NCBI GenBank assembly: GCA_011050675.1
Contig: DRFI01000010.1
Coordinates: forward strand, 62,001-126,000
Source: Maribacter sp.
Lineage (GTDB): Bacteria > Bacteroidota > Bacteroidia > Flavobacteriales > Flavobacteriaceae
DNA: 64,000 nucleotides
Reading direction: 5' to 3'
The notes beneath the pieces were generated by a model. That model was not told the origin of the DNA. It ran no database searches and saw only the letters and a program-made list of their open reading frames with translations. Shown one piece after another: positions 1 through 9,819 of this stretch (its first letter is position 1; each line of letters begins with the position of its first letter). The translations under genes and the position numbers were made by a program.

Positions 1-1253
1 GCTTCTTCAAGCATAATTCTAATATCCCTGTTCCATTCAGGTATGCTGATAGTTGTGTTCAATTCTATAGCATAAACCGTGTTCGGGTTTAATGGATAGT
101 TTTCACCATCGTCACGCATAACGCCACCTTGAGAATCCCACATACCGATTGTTGTACCTGCAGAATGACCGTATAAGCCAAGTGGATGCGTATATATAGA
201 TGGTTTAAATCCTGCTGCTTTAGCCTCCTTTAATGATTTTGCTAGTATATCATTACCAGACCTACCTTTGATCATATTGCTTGTTAAGAAGTCTTGTAAC
301 CTATTTCCATCTTTAAGTCCATTAATCAGAAAATCTGGAGCTTTAGTTTCTTCTGGCTTAAGCACATATGCCAGTTCCTGACAATCAGTGTTTAGACGTA
401 AGTATGTAATTCCAAAATCGCAATGCACTAAATCGCCAGGCAGAATTACCGTATCCTCTGGCCTACCAGAGAATGAATATAAATGACTTACCAATTCTTC
501 TTTACTTCGTTGCACATCGATTGTTGGATGAAACCAAGTTTCAAGCCCTAAGTCAGTTACCTTTTGACGCATCCACCACTCTACATCAGATGTTGTTGTC
601 ACCCCTGGCGTAATTACTTTTTCAGAAAAAGCTTCTGCAATAATATCATGTGTAATATCCACTAGTTGGTCATATATAACCATTTCTCTTTCTGATCTAG
701 TCTCGATCCAACGAACAGCAAGTTGCTGCGCAGAAACTACTTTAGATGTATATTTTTTTGGAAGATTAGCCATGAATTCTTCATAATCTGTCTTTACCAA
801 GCCATCAGCTATATTATGATCTGCAGAAAAATTAAGTCCAATTTTCTTCGGATTTCTTTCGGATATCAACTGCATTAATCTTTTCCATTGATTAGGCTCT
901 TTTTCCTTATCCCAGGCAGAAATTATATTCTCTCCAACATTATATCGAGCTACTGCAAGTTTTTCAATTCTATTTTTCGCCTTGTCTCTATAAAACAAAA
1001 GGATAGTCCTTCTACGCGCATTTAACCAAGTTGCAGGAAGCATAGTTTTAATAACCGGATCTTCATTATACTCTCTTGAAATAACCACCCACATATCTAA
1101 ATCTGCAGCATCCATAAGTTCAGGTAGTAGATTATTAAATCGATCATCTAAAATTTCATCGATTACCTGTGCTCTTTCTTTCTCGTTGAGGATTTGCTGG
1201 GCTTGGATTTCACCTATAAAAATTAGGCAAACAAAAAGGAATAGTTTTTTCAT
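1..1253 (-). CDS. M24 family metallopeptidase (Xaa-Pro aminopeptidase-like), 3'-truncated by window edge
   Basis: The reading frame opens at ATG 1253 and runs off the left edge, so the C-terminus is missing. An N-terminal signal peptide (MKKLFLFVCLIFIGEIQAQ) points to export to the periplasm or envelope. A creatinase-type N-terminal domain is followed by a pita-bread catalytic domain. Its dinuclear-metal ligands are recognisable: an Asp in GDLVHCDFGIT, a second Asp in NTDCQEL, a His in THPLGLYGHSAG, a Glu in AIELNT, and a last Glu in RIMLEE just at the edge. These match the D-D-H-E-E set of M24 enzymes. The probable role is cleavage of N-terminal residues preceding proline, or of a related dipeptide. 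Substrate and exact specificity cannot be read from the sequence. Confidence 0.85.
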   Translation of the reverse strand, partial: MKKLFLFVCLIFIGEIQAQQILNEKERAQVIDEILDDRFNNLLPELMDAADLDMWVVISREYNEDPVIKTMLPATWLNARRRTILLFYRDKAKNRIEKLAVARYNVGENIISAWDKEKEPNQWKRLMQLISERNPKKIGLNFSADHNIADGLVKTDYEEFMANLPKKYTSKVVSAQQLAVRWIETRSEREMVIYDQLVDITHDIIAEAFSEKVITPGVTTTSDVEWWMRQKVTDLGLETWFHPTIDVQRSKEELVSHLYSFSGRPEDTVILPGDLVHCDFGITYLRLNTDCQELAYVLKPEETKAPDFLINGLKDGNRLQDFLTSNMIKGRSGNDILAKSLKEAKAAGFKPSIYTHPLGLYGHSAGTTIGMWDSQGGVMRDDGENYPLNPNTVYAIELNTTISIPEWNRDIRIMLEE

Positions 1254-1350
1254 GAGTGTTGTTTGGTTTAAGCCTTGAAAATACAAAATAACACACATTC
1301 GAAATAAACTATTCCTCGAAAATCAATTGATTTTTACAATCTAAATAATA

Positions 1351-3444
1351 TCAATAGTTGTCTGTTACCAATTTCTCATTGATGCTTTCAACCAACCTGA
1401 TAAATTCTGCTCTATATCCATTTTTATCCTCACCTCTTCCCTTCTCTGCCATAACAATTACATCATTTAATGAAGCTTTATTATTAAAAGCAGATTTTCG
1501 TAATTGCTGACCGAATAAAGCAACGGCTGCAGAGAATTGGAAATCTTTAGACATTTCTTGAGTATTCGAATTTTGGACATGAACCAACTCTATACTCTTA
1601 TTACCATCAGGTTTTTTGTATCTAAATTTTACAGTGAACAACTCATCAGAAAACTTATCTCCTGATACAACCTTCGTATACTTTAAGTCATGTGTTTCTT
1701 TAACATATTCAGATGTCACACCTGCTTCTACTATCTCGTACAACGCAGTTACCTTATGTCCACTACCCAACTCACCTGCATCTTTGGTATCATCTATAAA
1801 ATCTTCATCTGCCAACAATCTATTTTCATAACCAATTAGTCGATATGATTTTACTTTTGCAGGATTAAACTCTACCTGTAATTTTACATCTTTTGCAATG
1901 GTAAATAAAGTACCTCCAAACTCTTTACCAAATAACTTTTGAGCTTCCTGCATAGTATCTATATAACCGTGATTTCCGTTTCCTTTGTCTGCCAAAGTTT
2001 CTAATTTGGAATCTTTATAATTCCCCATACCAAAACCTAATACAGAAAGAAAAACACCAGACTCTCGTTTTTCGGTAATTAAATCTTCCATGTCCTTATC
2101 ATTGGATAAACCCACGTTAAAATCACCATCCGTTGCAAGTATTACTCTATTGTTCCCATTTTTCTTAAAATTCTTTTCTGCCAGTTTATACGCTAATTTA
2201 ATTCCTTCACCTCCCGCAGTAGAACCGCCTGCTTCTAACATATCTAATGCGTTCATAATTTTCAATTTATAATTACCAGAAGTAGGCTCCAATACTACAC
2301 CCGCAGCACCGGCATAAACAACTATTGAAACCCTATCTTTTTCCCTTAATTGATTCACCAATAATTTAAAAGCTGATTTCAATAATGGTAATTTATTATC
2401 ACCAGACATAGACCCAGAAACATCTATAAGGAAGGTTAGATTAGATGCTGGTAATTCATCATTTAAATACTCTTTTCCCTGCAAACCTATTCGTACTAAT
2501 TTGGTATTAACATTCCAAGGTGTTTCTGCTACTTCTGTATTTACAGAAAAAGGATGGTCATTTGTTGGTTGTGGATAGTCATAATCAAAGTAATTAATCA
2601 TTTCCTCAATTTTGACTGCATCTACCGGAACCTCTTTTCCGTTATTTATAAATCTCCTAACATTACTATATGCTGCTTTATCCACATCTATAGAAAAAGT
2701 TGACAACGGATTTATATCAACATTTTGAAATTGATTTTCTGTAATTCGGGCGTAATTTTCTTCCTCTTCTATAACATAGTTCCCATTTACGGTTTGTATA
2801 ATTATACATCCATACTTTGCCCTTGTTCCATATAAATTTTCAGCATCAGAATCCTTTAGTTCTTTTCTGCTTTGAATATTTTCATTATCTAAGCTTTCAA
2901 CAATACCATTGTATTGTTTTTTAACTGGAATACCATCAACAATATATAAAGGCCTTTTTACTTGATTTCCATTACTTTTCCTTTCTACGGAACCCATACC
3001 ACGTATAGAAACACCACTTACCTTGCCTTGCAAAACGCTACTAATATTTTTAGATGGAGTTCCTTTAATTTGGTTACCACTGACCATAGAAACTGAACCA
3101 GTTATTGATTTATGACTTCTAGTGCCGTACCCTAATACAACTACTTCTTGCAAAACTTCATAATCCTCCTCAAGCGAAACATTGATAACTGCAATATCCC
3201 TTATTATAATAGCTTGAGTCTTATAACCAATATAAGAAAATGTCAATTCAGCACCTTTTTGGACCGTTAATACATAATTACCATCAAAATCGGTTTGGGT
3301 ACCATTATTAGTTCCTTTTTCTACTACAGTTGCACCAGGTAAAGGATAACCTGAATGATCAGAAACAATACCACTAATTTTTATTTGTTGGGAAGACAAC
3401 AGAAAACTACTTAAGAGAACGAAGAAGAAAATTGCATTTTTCAT
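1351..3444 (-). CDS. Secreted vWA-domain protein with N-terminal carboxypeptidase-like and SusC-type plug domains
   Basis: This 697-residue protein has a signal peptide (about residues 1-20). A carboxypeptidase D regulatory-like domain (about 22-100, SGIVSDHSGYPLPGATV) is followed by a SusC/RagA-like plug segment (about 100-225, VVLGYGT, LYIVDGIPV). It then continues as the YfbK-type architecture: a von Willebrand N-terminal domain (about 245-325), a vWA domain (about 333-510) with intact MIDAS residues (DVSGSMS near 338, the Thr of STAGGEG, and ATDGD), and a DUF3520-like C-terminus. There is no outer-membrane beta-barrel, so it is not a transporter. It is probably an envelope protein binding a partner through a metal-dependent vWA site. 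It stands alone between a peptidase and menE, with a 90-bp gap to menE. The partner is unknown. Confidence 0.85.
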   Translation of the reverse strand: MKNAIFFFVLLSSFLLSSQQIKISGIVSDHSGYPLPGATVVEKGTNNGTQTDFDGNYVLTVQKGAELTFSYIGYKTQAIIIRDIAVINVSLEEDYEVLQEVVVLGYGTRSHKSITGSVSMVSGNQIKGTPSKNISSVLQGKVSGVSIRGMGSVERKSNGNQVKRPLYIVDGIPVKKQYNGIVESLDNENIQSRKELKDSDAENLYGTRAKYGCIIIQTVNGNYVIEEEENYARITENQFQNVDINPLSTFSIDVDKAAYSNVRRFINNGKEVPVDAVKIEEMINYFDYDYPQPTNDHPFSVNTEVAETPWNVNTKLVRIGLQGKEYLNDELPASNLTFLIDVSGSMSGDNKLPLLKSAFKLLVNQLREKDRVSIVVYAGAAGVVLEPTSGNYKLKIMNALDMLEAGGSTAGGEGIKLAYKLAEKNFKKNGNNRVILATDGDFNVGLSNDKDMEDLITEKRESGVFLSVLGFGMGNYKDSKLETLADKGNGNHGYIDTMQEAQKLFGKEFGGTLFTIAKDVKLQVEFNPAKVKSYRLIGYENRLLADEDFIDDTKDAGELGSGHKVTALYEIVEAGVTSEYVKETHDLKYTKVVSGDKFSDELFTVKFRYKKPDGNKSIELVHVQNSNTQEMSKDFQFSAAVALFGQQLRKSAFNNKASLNDVIVMAEKGRGEDKNGYRAEFIRLVESINEKLVTDNY

Positions 3445-3537
3445 AATAATTGGTTTAAAGTTTGAGCCGTAAACCTACTAAGAAAGCAACTTTATAAAAA
3501 TGAGAAATGAGTGAAACCTATTTTAGAGTGAGGGAAG

Positions 3538-4608
3538 TTATGCCTTTAACAAGGTCATTGTTTCTCTTCGTCTTACTTTACCACTTTCAGTTCGTACAAA
3601 TACTGGTATTGTTTTAATTTGACGAGGAATCTCATATTTAGACAACACATTTTCAGCAACTATATCCTTCATTAAAGAGGCAACATTCGCTGTTCCTTCA
3701 ACAACTAAAATAAGTTGCTCTCCCAATTTTGCATCAAATACTGAATTAATAAAAAAAGCTTGTTCTAAAACATTGGAGAGTTTTGACTCTATCTGTTCAG
3801 GATTAAGTTTGATTCCGCCAGAATTTATAATATTATCAAACCGACCTAACCATTTAAATTCTGTATCAGATATTAATTCAACCACATCATTGGTGACAAT
3901 AGTATCGTCAGAAACTTTTGGAGCATTAATTACCAAACAACCTCGATCATCCTTGGTTATAATTACATCTGGTAAAATTGAAAAAGGTATATTCTCAACT
4001 GCACCCTTATTAAGTGGTTTTACAGCTATATGGGTAATAGTTTCCGTCATTCCATACGTTTCGTAACTAGCATTCGAAACATTTTTCAATTCATTTCTTA
4101 AAGCCGTGGATATAGGAGCGCCGCCAATAATTAGATTTTTAATCCTATGGAGATTCTCTATTGAGTTATCAACTTGTAATGGCACCATAGCGCCAAAATC
4201 AAAGTTTCTATTTACTCCTTCTAACGGTTTAGAACTGGGCGATACAATATGTAGGTCCAAACCCAGCATCATCGCCCTTACCAACATCATTTTACCTGCA
4301 ATATAAGTAGCAGGCAGACATAGCAAAGCTGTAGATTTTGGCAACAAGTTAAAGTACTTGCCTGTTGCCAAAGCACTGTTCACCATTTGCTCCTTTTTAA
4401 TAACAATAGTTTTTGGAGTACCAGTAGACCCAGAGGTCTGTACTGAAATGGTAGGTGAATCATTGATCCAATCTAAAATAAACTCACCAATATTCTTTTC
4501 AAACTCTTTACCTTCTTTTATAAAACTGTAACTAAGCTCTATTAAATCGTTTAGAGAAATAACTTTACCATGAACAGAAAAACTAGGGTGCAAAGAAGAT
4601 TTACTCAT
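3538..4608 (-). CDS. menE: o-succinylbenzoate-CoA ligase (MenE)
   Basis: This cytoplasmic adenylating enzyme activates 2-succinylbenzoate to its CoA thioester in menaquinone synthesis. The protein is short (356 aa), as is usual in Flavobacteriia. It keeps the ANL-superfamily signatures: the P-loop TSGSTGTPK (residues 58-66), YGMTET, the hinge motif GRFDNIINSGGIKL, and a C-terminal ESGKVRRRE carrying the adenylation Lys. ATG 4608 overlaps the end of the upstream CPBP protease gene by 8 bp. That makes menC-CPBP-menE a translationally coupled unit. Identity rests on the motifs together with the adjacent men genes. Confidence 0.93.
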   Translation of the reverse strand: MSKSSLHPSFSVHGKVISLNDLIELSYSFIKEGKEFEKNIGEFILDWINDSPTISVQTSGSTGTPKTIVIKKEQMVNSALATGKYFNLLPKSTALLCLPATYIAGKMMLVRAMMLGLDLHIVSPSSKPLEGVNRNFDFGAMVPLQVDNSIENLHRIKNLIIGGAPISTALRNELKNVSNASYETYGMTETITHIAVKPLNKGAVENIPFSILPDVIITKDDRGCLVINAPKVSDDTIVTNDVVELISDTEFKWLGRFDNIINSGGIKLNPEQIESKLSNVLEQAFFINSVFDAKLGEQLILVVEGTANVASLMKDIVAENVLSKYEIPRQIKTIPVFVRTESGKVRRRETMTLLKA

Positions 4609-5560
4609 TTTCTAAGTTTTCTAGCTTTAAAAACTCCTCTTCTGTCAACACCTTACCGGTTAATTTATTTTTCCAGTTATCCCAACCATACTTTTTAGAA
4701 AAAACTAATAAAAGTATCGGAAAAACAACAAAGACAGGAACTAACATATCCCAGCCTAAAACTGGTTCTGAAATATCTCTATACAATGAGTCTACACTAA
4801 ACGCAGTCCAATCTGCAGTTACCAATAGCGCTGCTGTTAAGTTGTTTGCGGCATGAAAACCTAATGCAAGTTCTAATCCCTCATCCATCAAAGTAATAAC
4901 ACCTAAAAAGAGCCCTGTTCCAATGTAAAAAACCAATATACCATAACCTAGCTTATCTACTTCTGGGTTCATTATATGCAACATACCAAACAATAATGAT
5001 GTGAATAGTAAAGGAAACCACCTATTCTTAGCAATAATACCTAAGCCTTGCATCATATAACCCCTCATTAGATATTCTTCCATACTAGTTTGTAGAGGAA
5101 TCATTGCTATTGCAATAACCGCTAAAACTAAAAATGGCGCTAGCTGAAAGTTAAATTCATAATCTTCAGGAGATAAATAAATATCTAAAAATATAAACGC
5201 TATAGAAATTGCAGACCAGAGTATAAATGAGAAAGAAACTCTTTTCCAATCTATTTTTTTTCTTGAAGTCGTTAAACTCTTCAGTGATTGCTTATGAATA
5301 AATTTTACTACTAAAAAAACAGCTATTAATCCAAATACAAAGGTTAAAAGCATGAAGAACAAAAATGTATTTGACCCCAGCACATTAGACATTTCTGTTA
5401 TATTACCGCTCATCATAGCAGACATACCTCCATCTTTAGTCGCCAAGGCAGCCAACAATGGAAACGCCCCTAAAAATTGCCAAACTATTACAATGCCAAC
5501 AATTCCTAAAATATACCGCCAACTATCAATTAAGCCTTTATACGCTTGTTCTATATACAT
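4601..5560 (-). CDS. CPBP-family intramembrane metalloprotease
   Basis: A 319-residue polytopic membrane protein with about eight hydrophobic segments. The CPBP/Abi (CAAX protease and bacteriocin-processing) motifs are visible in order: EEYLMRG (EExxxR), a His in LLFGMLHIMNPE, and HAANN. These supply the Glu/His site of this glutamic/metallo protease family. It overlaps menC upstream (10 bp) and menE downstream (8 bp), so it is co-translated with menaquinone genes. This gene order is common in flavobacteria, but no role of the protease in quinone synthesis is established. The substrate is unknown. Confidence 0.88.
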   Translation of the reverse strand: MYIEQAYKGLIDSWRYILGIVGIVIVWQFLGAFPLLAALATKDGGMSAMMSGNITEMSNVLGSNTFLFFMLLTFVFGLIAVFLVVKFIHKQSLKSLTTSRKKIDWKRVSFSFILWSAISIAFIFLDIYLSPEDYEFNFQLAPFLVLAVIAIAMIPLQTSMEEYLMRGYMMQGLGIIAKNRWFPLLFTSLLFGMLHIMNPEVDKLGYGILVFYIGTGLFLGVITLMDEGLELALGFHAANNLTAALLVTADWTAFSVDSLYRDISEPVLGWDMLVPVFVVFPILLLVFSKKYGWDNWKNKLTGKVLTEEEFLKLENLENE

Positions 5561-6603
5561 AAAATTTCAATTAAATTCTTATTCCATTTCTTTGATTGGT
5601 CATAAAACAAACCACCATTTAGCACTTCTAACGGGCTATCTATATTATTAGTAAACAAAGACCCAGTACCTAGACCTTGAGGCATCTTATTGTTTAAAAC
5701 AGCAGTCCATTGTGCTATGGCATTCAACCCAATATTGCTCTCTAAAGCACTGGTAACCCACCAGCCAATCTTGTTATTCTCAGCTAACGTAATCCACTCC
5801 GTACTTCCTGCAAAGCCACCTACCAAGCTTGGTTTTAAAATAATATACTGCGGCTGTATAGTTTGTAGTAGTTCTGCCTTTTTTGTTACATCTACAATAC
5901 CAATTAATTCTTCATCTAAAGCAATTGGCAGTGGTGTACTTTGACAAAGACGAGTTATTTCATCCCATTGACCTGCTTTAATAGGCTGTTCTATTGAATG
6001 CAAATCTAACTTAGATAGTCTATTTAATTTAACCAATGCGTCTTGTGGACTAAAAGCCCCATTAGCATCTACCCGTAATTCTATGTCATTTTTAGAGTAT
6101 CGCTTTCTAATGGAAGAAAGCAATTCTATTTCGGCATTGAAATCTATGGCACCAATTTTCATTTTAATACAAGAGAAACCATCATTTAGTTTATCCTCTA
6201 TTTGCTGATGCATAAATTCTTTATCACCCATCCAAACCAATCCGTTTATGGAAATTGGTTCTTGATTATTTAGAAAAGAAGAATCGAAAAGGTGGAATGG
6301 ATTTTGTGAGCGAAGAGATAAAAAAGCCTGCTCCACTCCAAATTGAATACTTGGAAAATTTTGCAACTGTTTCAATAACTCATCTTTACCTAAATCAATA
6401 TTATCGCTGACCCAAGTACACTTTTCTTCGAATTCAGGAACATCGTCAAAACTTAGCCCCCTAAATAGTCCACATTCACCAATACCCCACTCTCCCTCTT
6501 CTTCTAAAAATAGAAAATAGGTTTCTTTAGTACGCAAAACACCTCTTGATGTTCCACTCGGATTTTTAAAATTTAGGAGATACTTTTTAATTGTAGCTTT
6601 CAT
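5551..6603 (-). CDS. menC: o-succinylbenzoate synthase (MenC)
   Basis: This enolase-superfamily enzyme dehydrates SHCHC to 2-succinylbenzoate in menaquinone synthesis. Visible signatures are KMKIG (catalytic Lys), RVDANGAF (metal Asp), EQPI (metal Glu), ALDEE (metal Asp) and ILKPSL (second catalytic Lys), so the active site is complete. I chose ATG 6603 (MKATIKKYLL) over a TTG 12 bp upstream because family members start at this point. The stop overlaps the start of the CPBP protease gene. The protein is about 350 aa and cytoplasmic. Confidence 0.93.
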   Translation of the reverse strand: MKATIKKYLLNFKNPSGTSRGVLRTKETYFLFLEEEGEWGIGECGLFRGLSFDDVPEFEEKCTWVSDNIDLGKDELLKQLQNFPSIQFGVEQAFLSLRSQNPFHLFDSSFLNNQEPISINGLVWMGDKEFMHQQIEDKLNDGFSCIKMKIGAIDFNAEIELLSSIRKRYSKNDIELRVDANGAFSPQDALVKLNRLSKLDLHSIEQPIKAGQWDEITRLCQSTPLPIALDEELIGIVDVTKKAELLQTIQPQYIILKPSLVGGFAGSTEWITLAENNKIGWWVTSALESNIGLNAIAQWTAVLNNKMPQGLGTGSLFTNNIDSPLEVLNGGLFYDQSKKWNKNLIEILCI

Positions 6604-6648
6604 ATAATCCTTCAAATTTAACTATATTTTGAGTTTAATAACGATTGA

Positions 6649-7443
6649 ATGACAAGTATGAAAAATAAGGTAATTTGGATAACAGGAGCATCCTCTGGAG
6701 TTGGAGAAGCATTGGCATATGAATTAAGTGAACTTGGAGCAAAAATTATACTTTCAGCTAGACGAGAAGATGCATTATTAAAAGTAAAAAGCAACTGTAA
6801 ATTTGCTGAAAACGCGACTATACTACCCTTAGATTTAACTCAATTTGATTCCTTAGAAAATATCACTAAAAATGCACTCTCTATTTACGGGAGAATTGAC
6901 ATTTTAGTTAACAACGGTGGGCTTAGCCAACGTTCTCTTATCATTGACACCAAATTTGAAGTGTACCAACAAATGATAGATGTTAATTATCTGGGTACTA
7001 TTAAATTGACCAAACATCTCTTGCCATATTTTATAGCACAAAAAAGTGGTCATTTCGTCACCATTACTAGCTTAATGGGAAAATTTGCTTCACCATATCG
7101 CTCAGGATACTGTGGTGCTAAACATGCATTACATGGCTTCTTTGATGCATTAAGAATGGAACATGAAAAGGATAATGTTAATGTATCTATCATCTGTCCA
7201 GGATTTATTCAAACAAACGTTGCAAAGAATGCGCTTACTGGAGATGGAACTGCTTTACAGAAAGAGGACAATGCAACCGAAAATGGCATGCCTGTAGAAA
7301 AATGTGCTGCACAAATTATAACAGCAATTAAAAAGAAACGTTTCGAAACATACATTGGCGGCAAAGAGAAGTATGGAATTTATTTAAAAAGATTCTTCCC
7401 TAAACTATTACACAAAGTGGTTTTAAAAAGTAAGGTTAGGTAA
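6649..7443 (+). CDS. Short-chain dehydrogenase/reductase (SDR)
   Basis: A classical SDR of 264 residues. It has the nucleotide-binding TGASSGVGEA near residue 12, NNGG in the core, a catalytic Ser in TSLMG, and YCGAK (YxxxK). The PG motif (CPGF) that follows is also present. It lies on the plus strand, divergent from menC (45-bp gap) and convergent with the histidine kinase gene (2 bp apart). It therefore interrupts the menaquinone cluster and is probably transcribed alone. An alternative start is ATG 6658, three codons in. The substrate is unknown, since SDRs cannot be assigned a substrate from motifs alone. Confidence 0.88.
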   Translation: MTSMKNKVIWITGASSGVGEALAYELSELGAKIILSARREDALLKVKSNCKFAENATILPLDLTQFDSLENITKNALSIYGRIDILVNNGGLSQRSLIIDTKFEVYQQMIDVNYLGTIKLTKHLLPYFIAQKSGHFVTITSLMGKFASPYRSGYCGAKHALHGFFDALRMEHEKDNVNVSIICPGFIQTNVAKNALTGDGTALQKEDNATENGMPVEKCAAQIITAIKKKRFETYIGGKEKYGIYLKRFFPKLLHKVVLKSKVR

Positions 7444-7445
7444 CC

Positions 7446-9416
7446 TTATTTAAAATTAAACCAAAAACGAACACCTTCAGTAGTCTTATCTGTATTCAAA
7501 GAAGTCTGAAGTTGATTTGCCAATCTACTCATTAGGCGTATGCCCATTGAAGAATTAGCACGCTCGTCAGAATCTTCAGGTAAACCAATACCATTATCAG
7601 TGTATTCAAAAAAGCCTTCTTGACCTAATATTTTACGTAAATGAATATAAATTTTACCATCGCTGTCATCATCTGGAAATGCATATTTAAATGAGTTTGA
7701 AACAAGCTCGTTCAATATAAGACCAAACGGAATTGCTCTATCAATATCTAGCTCAACACCTTCTGCATCAATAGTAATATTAATATTATGTCCGCCTTTT
7801 TTATAAACAGATTGTATACTATTAATTAAACTTTCAATATACCCCTGCATTTCAATAACAGATAAATCGTCATTTTGATACAATTTTTGGTGTATTAAAG
7901 CCATGGCTTTTACTCTGCTTTTCCCTTCTTCTAACGCTTCTATAGCAGCCTTACTTCTTGTATTCTTAGTTTGTAGACTTAACAAACTAGAAACCATTTG
8001 CAAGTTGTTCTTAACCCTATGATGAATTTCTTTAAGTAACGAATCTTTCTCTACCAAAGAATTTTCAATGATAAATTTCTGCTCAGCAATTAAACGTTGA
8101 TTCTTTATACTCTTTAAATATGCATAAACTAAACCCGCAAAGCCAATCAGCGTAAATATCAAGGAAACAAATACCAAACTAATTTTATCATCCCTAGCCT
8201 TAATATCCTTTCTAGATTCTTCTAACTGAGCTTTTTGATGCTCCATAGTTTTTCTAGAATTTTCTAAATCTTGTGCAACAACTGAAGTTAACTGTTGGTT
8301 TTTAATATTTGATGCTAGTGCATCAATAGAATCTCTAATTCTTATATTCTTTTTTAAGTAAACCGTTGAACTTTTAAAATCTCCTGTTTTAAAATAGTAA
8401 TCTGCATAGATTCTATTTCGTTTTAAAATATTATCAGATTTTATAGGATTAAGGTCGTCACTTAAATAGTCAGTTGCTTTGGCATAATTATCTAATTTTA
8501 AATAGCATTCAGCTAAAGCTAAAGTGTTCTCAATAATATCTGATGAAAACTTACTCTTATTATATTTCTTGATAATTTCCCTGCTCTCTTCTAGAAACGG
8601 AATTGCCTTTTCATATTCTCCTAACTGAACATGACACTTACCAATATTACCAATAATAAGACCGTTTAGAATTCTACCGTCTGCAATTTCTTTATCTGAA
8701 TGTTGATTGGTTACATCACTTAAAAAAACCTTTATTAGCCCTTCGGCTTTCTTAAAATAACTTAATGCTGTTGCAGTAGACTTGTCTAATCTTAAATAAT
8801 TACCAATAGTATTATTATAAATAGCTTGACCGTAGTAATCGTCTTCCTTTAATTCTTTTTTCTCTTCGGTCATGTAATCACGCATAGCCTTTCTATACTG
8901 ACCAAGACTTGCATAGATATCATAAAAAGCAACATCGTCAGTTAGTCCTAACTCACGCTTAACCCTTCTTATCTCAATTTGCTTATCATACAATTGTAAC
9001 ATTTCATAATTACTATCTAATACGCCAAGAATAGTTTGTTTAGATTCTATATCTAATTTTTCTAAATCTTCATACAAAGGTCTAGCAATAGCCAAACTTT
9101 TCTCATAATTCCCCAAATCATAATAAATTTGAGACTCTATAAGCTGATAATTACGAATTGAAACTGAATCTTTGGTTTTCTCAGAACTGTTTAGATAAAC
9201 CTTTACGGTATCTAACCAATCATATGGTGAGTTCTGGTTATAACGGTTTGGTGTATTAAAAAAGAAGAATGAACGTAATTCACCGTTCTCTAGATCTTGA
9301 AATTGTTTGTAGTAATCTTCATTCTGAGTCTTCACATTATCTTGCGCAATAATAAGGCATGTAAAAGCACTTAAAAACAAAGTGCATATAAATCTCAAAA
9401 TAAAGTGTTTTTTCAT
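7446..9416 (-). CDS. TPR sensor histidine kinase, HisKA_2/HWE-like type
   Basis: A 656-residue sensor with a signal peptide or first membrane anchor. A long periplasmic TPR-like helical region (about residues 50-370) is followed by a coiled coil (about 375-405) and one transmembrane helix (about 408-430). The cytoplasmic kinase then follows. Its phosphoacceptor segment EIHHRVKNNLQMVSSLLSLQ (His near 463) is characteristic of the HisKA_2 class. The HATPase domain contains NELVSNSFKYAF and a DNGIGLP box. It lies downstream of a LytTR response regulator on the same strand, from which it is separated by a terminator. A TAAGTTTG element 20 bp upstream of the start could be its own promoter. The ligand is not evident. 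Confidence 0.9.
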   Translation of the reverse strand: MKKHFILRFICTLFLSAFTCLIIAQDNVKTQNEDYYKQFQDLENGELRSFFFFNTPNRYNQNSPYDWLDTVKVYLNSSEKTKDSVSIRNYQLIESQIYYDLGNYEKSLAIARPLYEDLEKLDIESKQTILGVLDSNYEMLQLYDKQIEIRRVKRELGLTDDVAFYDIYASLGQYRKAMRDYMTEEKKELKEDDYYGQAIYNNTIGNYLRLDKSTATALSYFKKAEGLIKVFLSDVTNQHSDKEIADGRILNGLIIGNIGKCHVQLGEYEKAIPFLEESREIIKKYNKSKFSSDIIENTLALAECYLKLDNYAKATDYLSDDLNPIKSDNILKRNRIYADYYFKTGDFKSSTVYLKKNIRIRDSIDALASNIKNQQLTSVVAQDLENSRKTMEHQKAQLEESRKDIKARDDKISLVFVSLIFTLIGFAGLVYAYLKSIKNQRLIAEQKFIIENSLVEKDSLLKEIHHRVKNNLQMVSSLLSLQTKNTRSKAAIEALEEGKSRVKAMALIHQKLYQNDDLSVIEMQGYIESLINSIQSVYKKGGHNINITIDAEGVELDIDRAIPFGLILNELVSNSFKYAFPDDDSDGKIYIHLRKILGQEGFFEYTDNGIGLPEDSDERANSSMGIRLMSRLANQLQTSLNTDKTTEGVRFWFNFK

Positions 9417-9435
9417 ATCTCAATAAAAGCTGAAT

Positions 9436-9443
9436 CAAACTTA
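9436..9443 (-). promoter_or_regulatory. Candidate -7 element for the TPR histidine kinase
   Basis: On the minus strand this reads TAAGTTTG, an exact match to the Bacteroidota -7 consensus TAnnTTTG, 20 bp upstream of the kinase ATG. I see no clear -33 TTTG at the right distance, so the call rests on one element. Confidence 0.35.
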
Positions 9444-9776
9444 AAACTAATACCTGATTCTACTAAATTTTTGTTGTGAGCTATTATTAATTGACCATCA
9501 ACTAACAATAAGTTCAAAAAGCGTGTTCTACGTACTTTTTACTAATTCAATAAAAATTGTGGCGAATCCCTATTTTAAAAACACATTTAGGGTTAAAACA
9601 CTCCAATCCCTATTACCTCAAAATTATAAATTAGACATGCGAACTCGCATTATTTGTTGTGTAACTATCAATAGTTGTGGTGAAACGATTTTCATCCTTA
9701 AAAAAACGTAATACAACGACAAAAAGATACCTTTTAACGATGAATAAATACCTTTTATCAGAAATTAATTCAAAAA

Positions 9777-9799
9777 AAAACACCTTAAAAAGGTGTTTT
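9777..9799 (-). terminator. Rho-independent terminator after the LytTR regulator
   Basis: AACACCTT pairs with AAGGTGTT around a short A-rich loop. Read on the minus strand, the stem is followed by an uninterrupted U-tract of nine. It lies about 20 bp beyond the regulator's stop codon. Confidence 0.75.
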
Positions 9800-9819
9800 A
9801 ATATTCTATAAATCTCAGT

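Larger units (their letters stand above)
9417..9819. other. 403-bp gap between histidine kinase and LytTR regulator genes
   Basis: No convincing gene. It contains a hairpin terminator (9777-9799) for the upstream LytTR gene and a candidate minus-strand -7 element (9436-9443) for the kinase gene. A 62-codon open frame on the plus strand has no start context, no recognisable domain and a composition like noncoding DNA. I do not call it. Confidence 0.5.

Noticed and set aside
9523..9711. 62-codon plus-strand open frame
   Set aside because: No ribosome-binding context, no domain, and a composition like intergenic DNA; it lies in the gap between two regulators.
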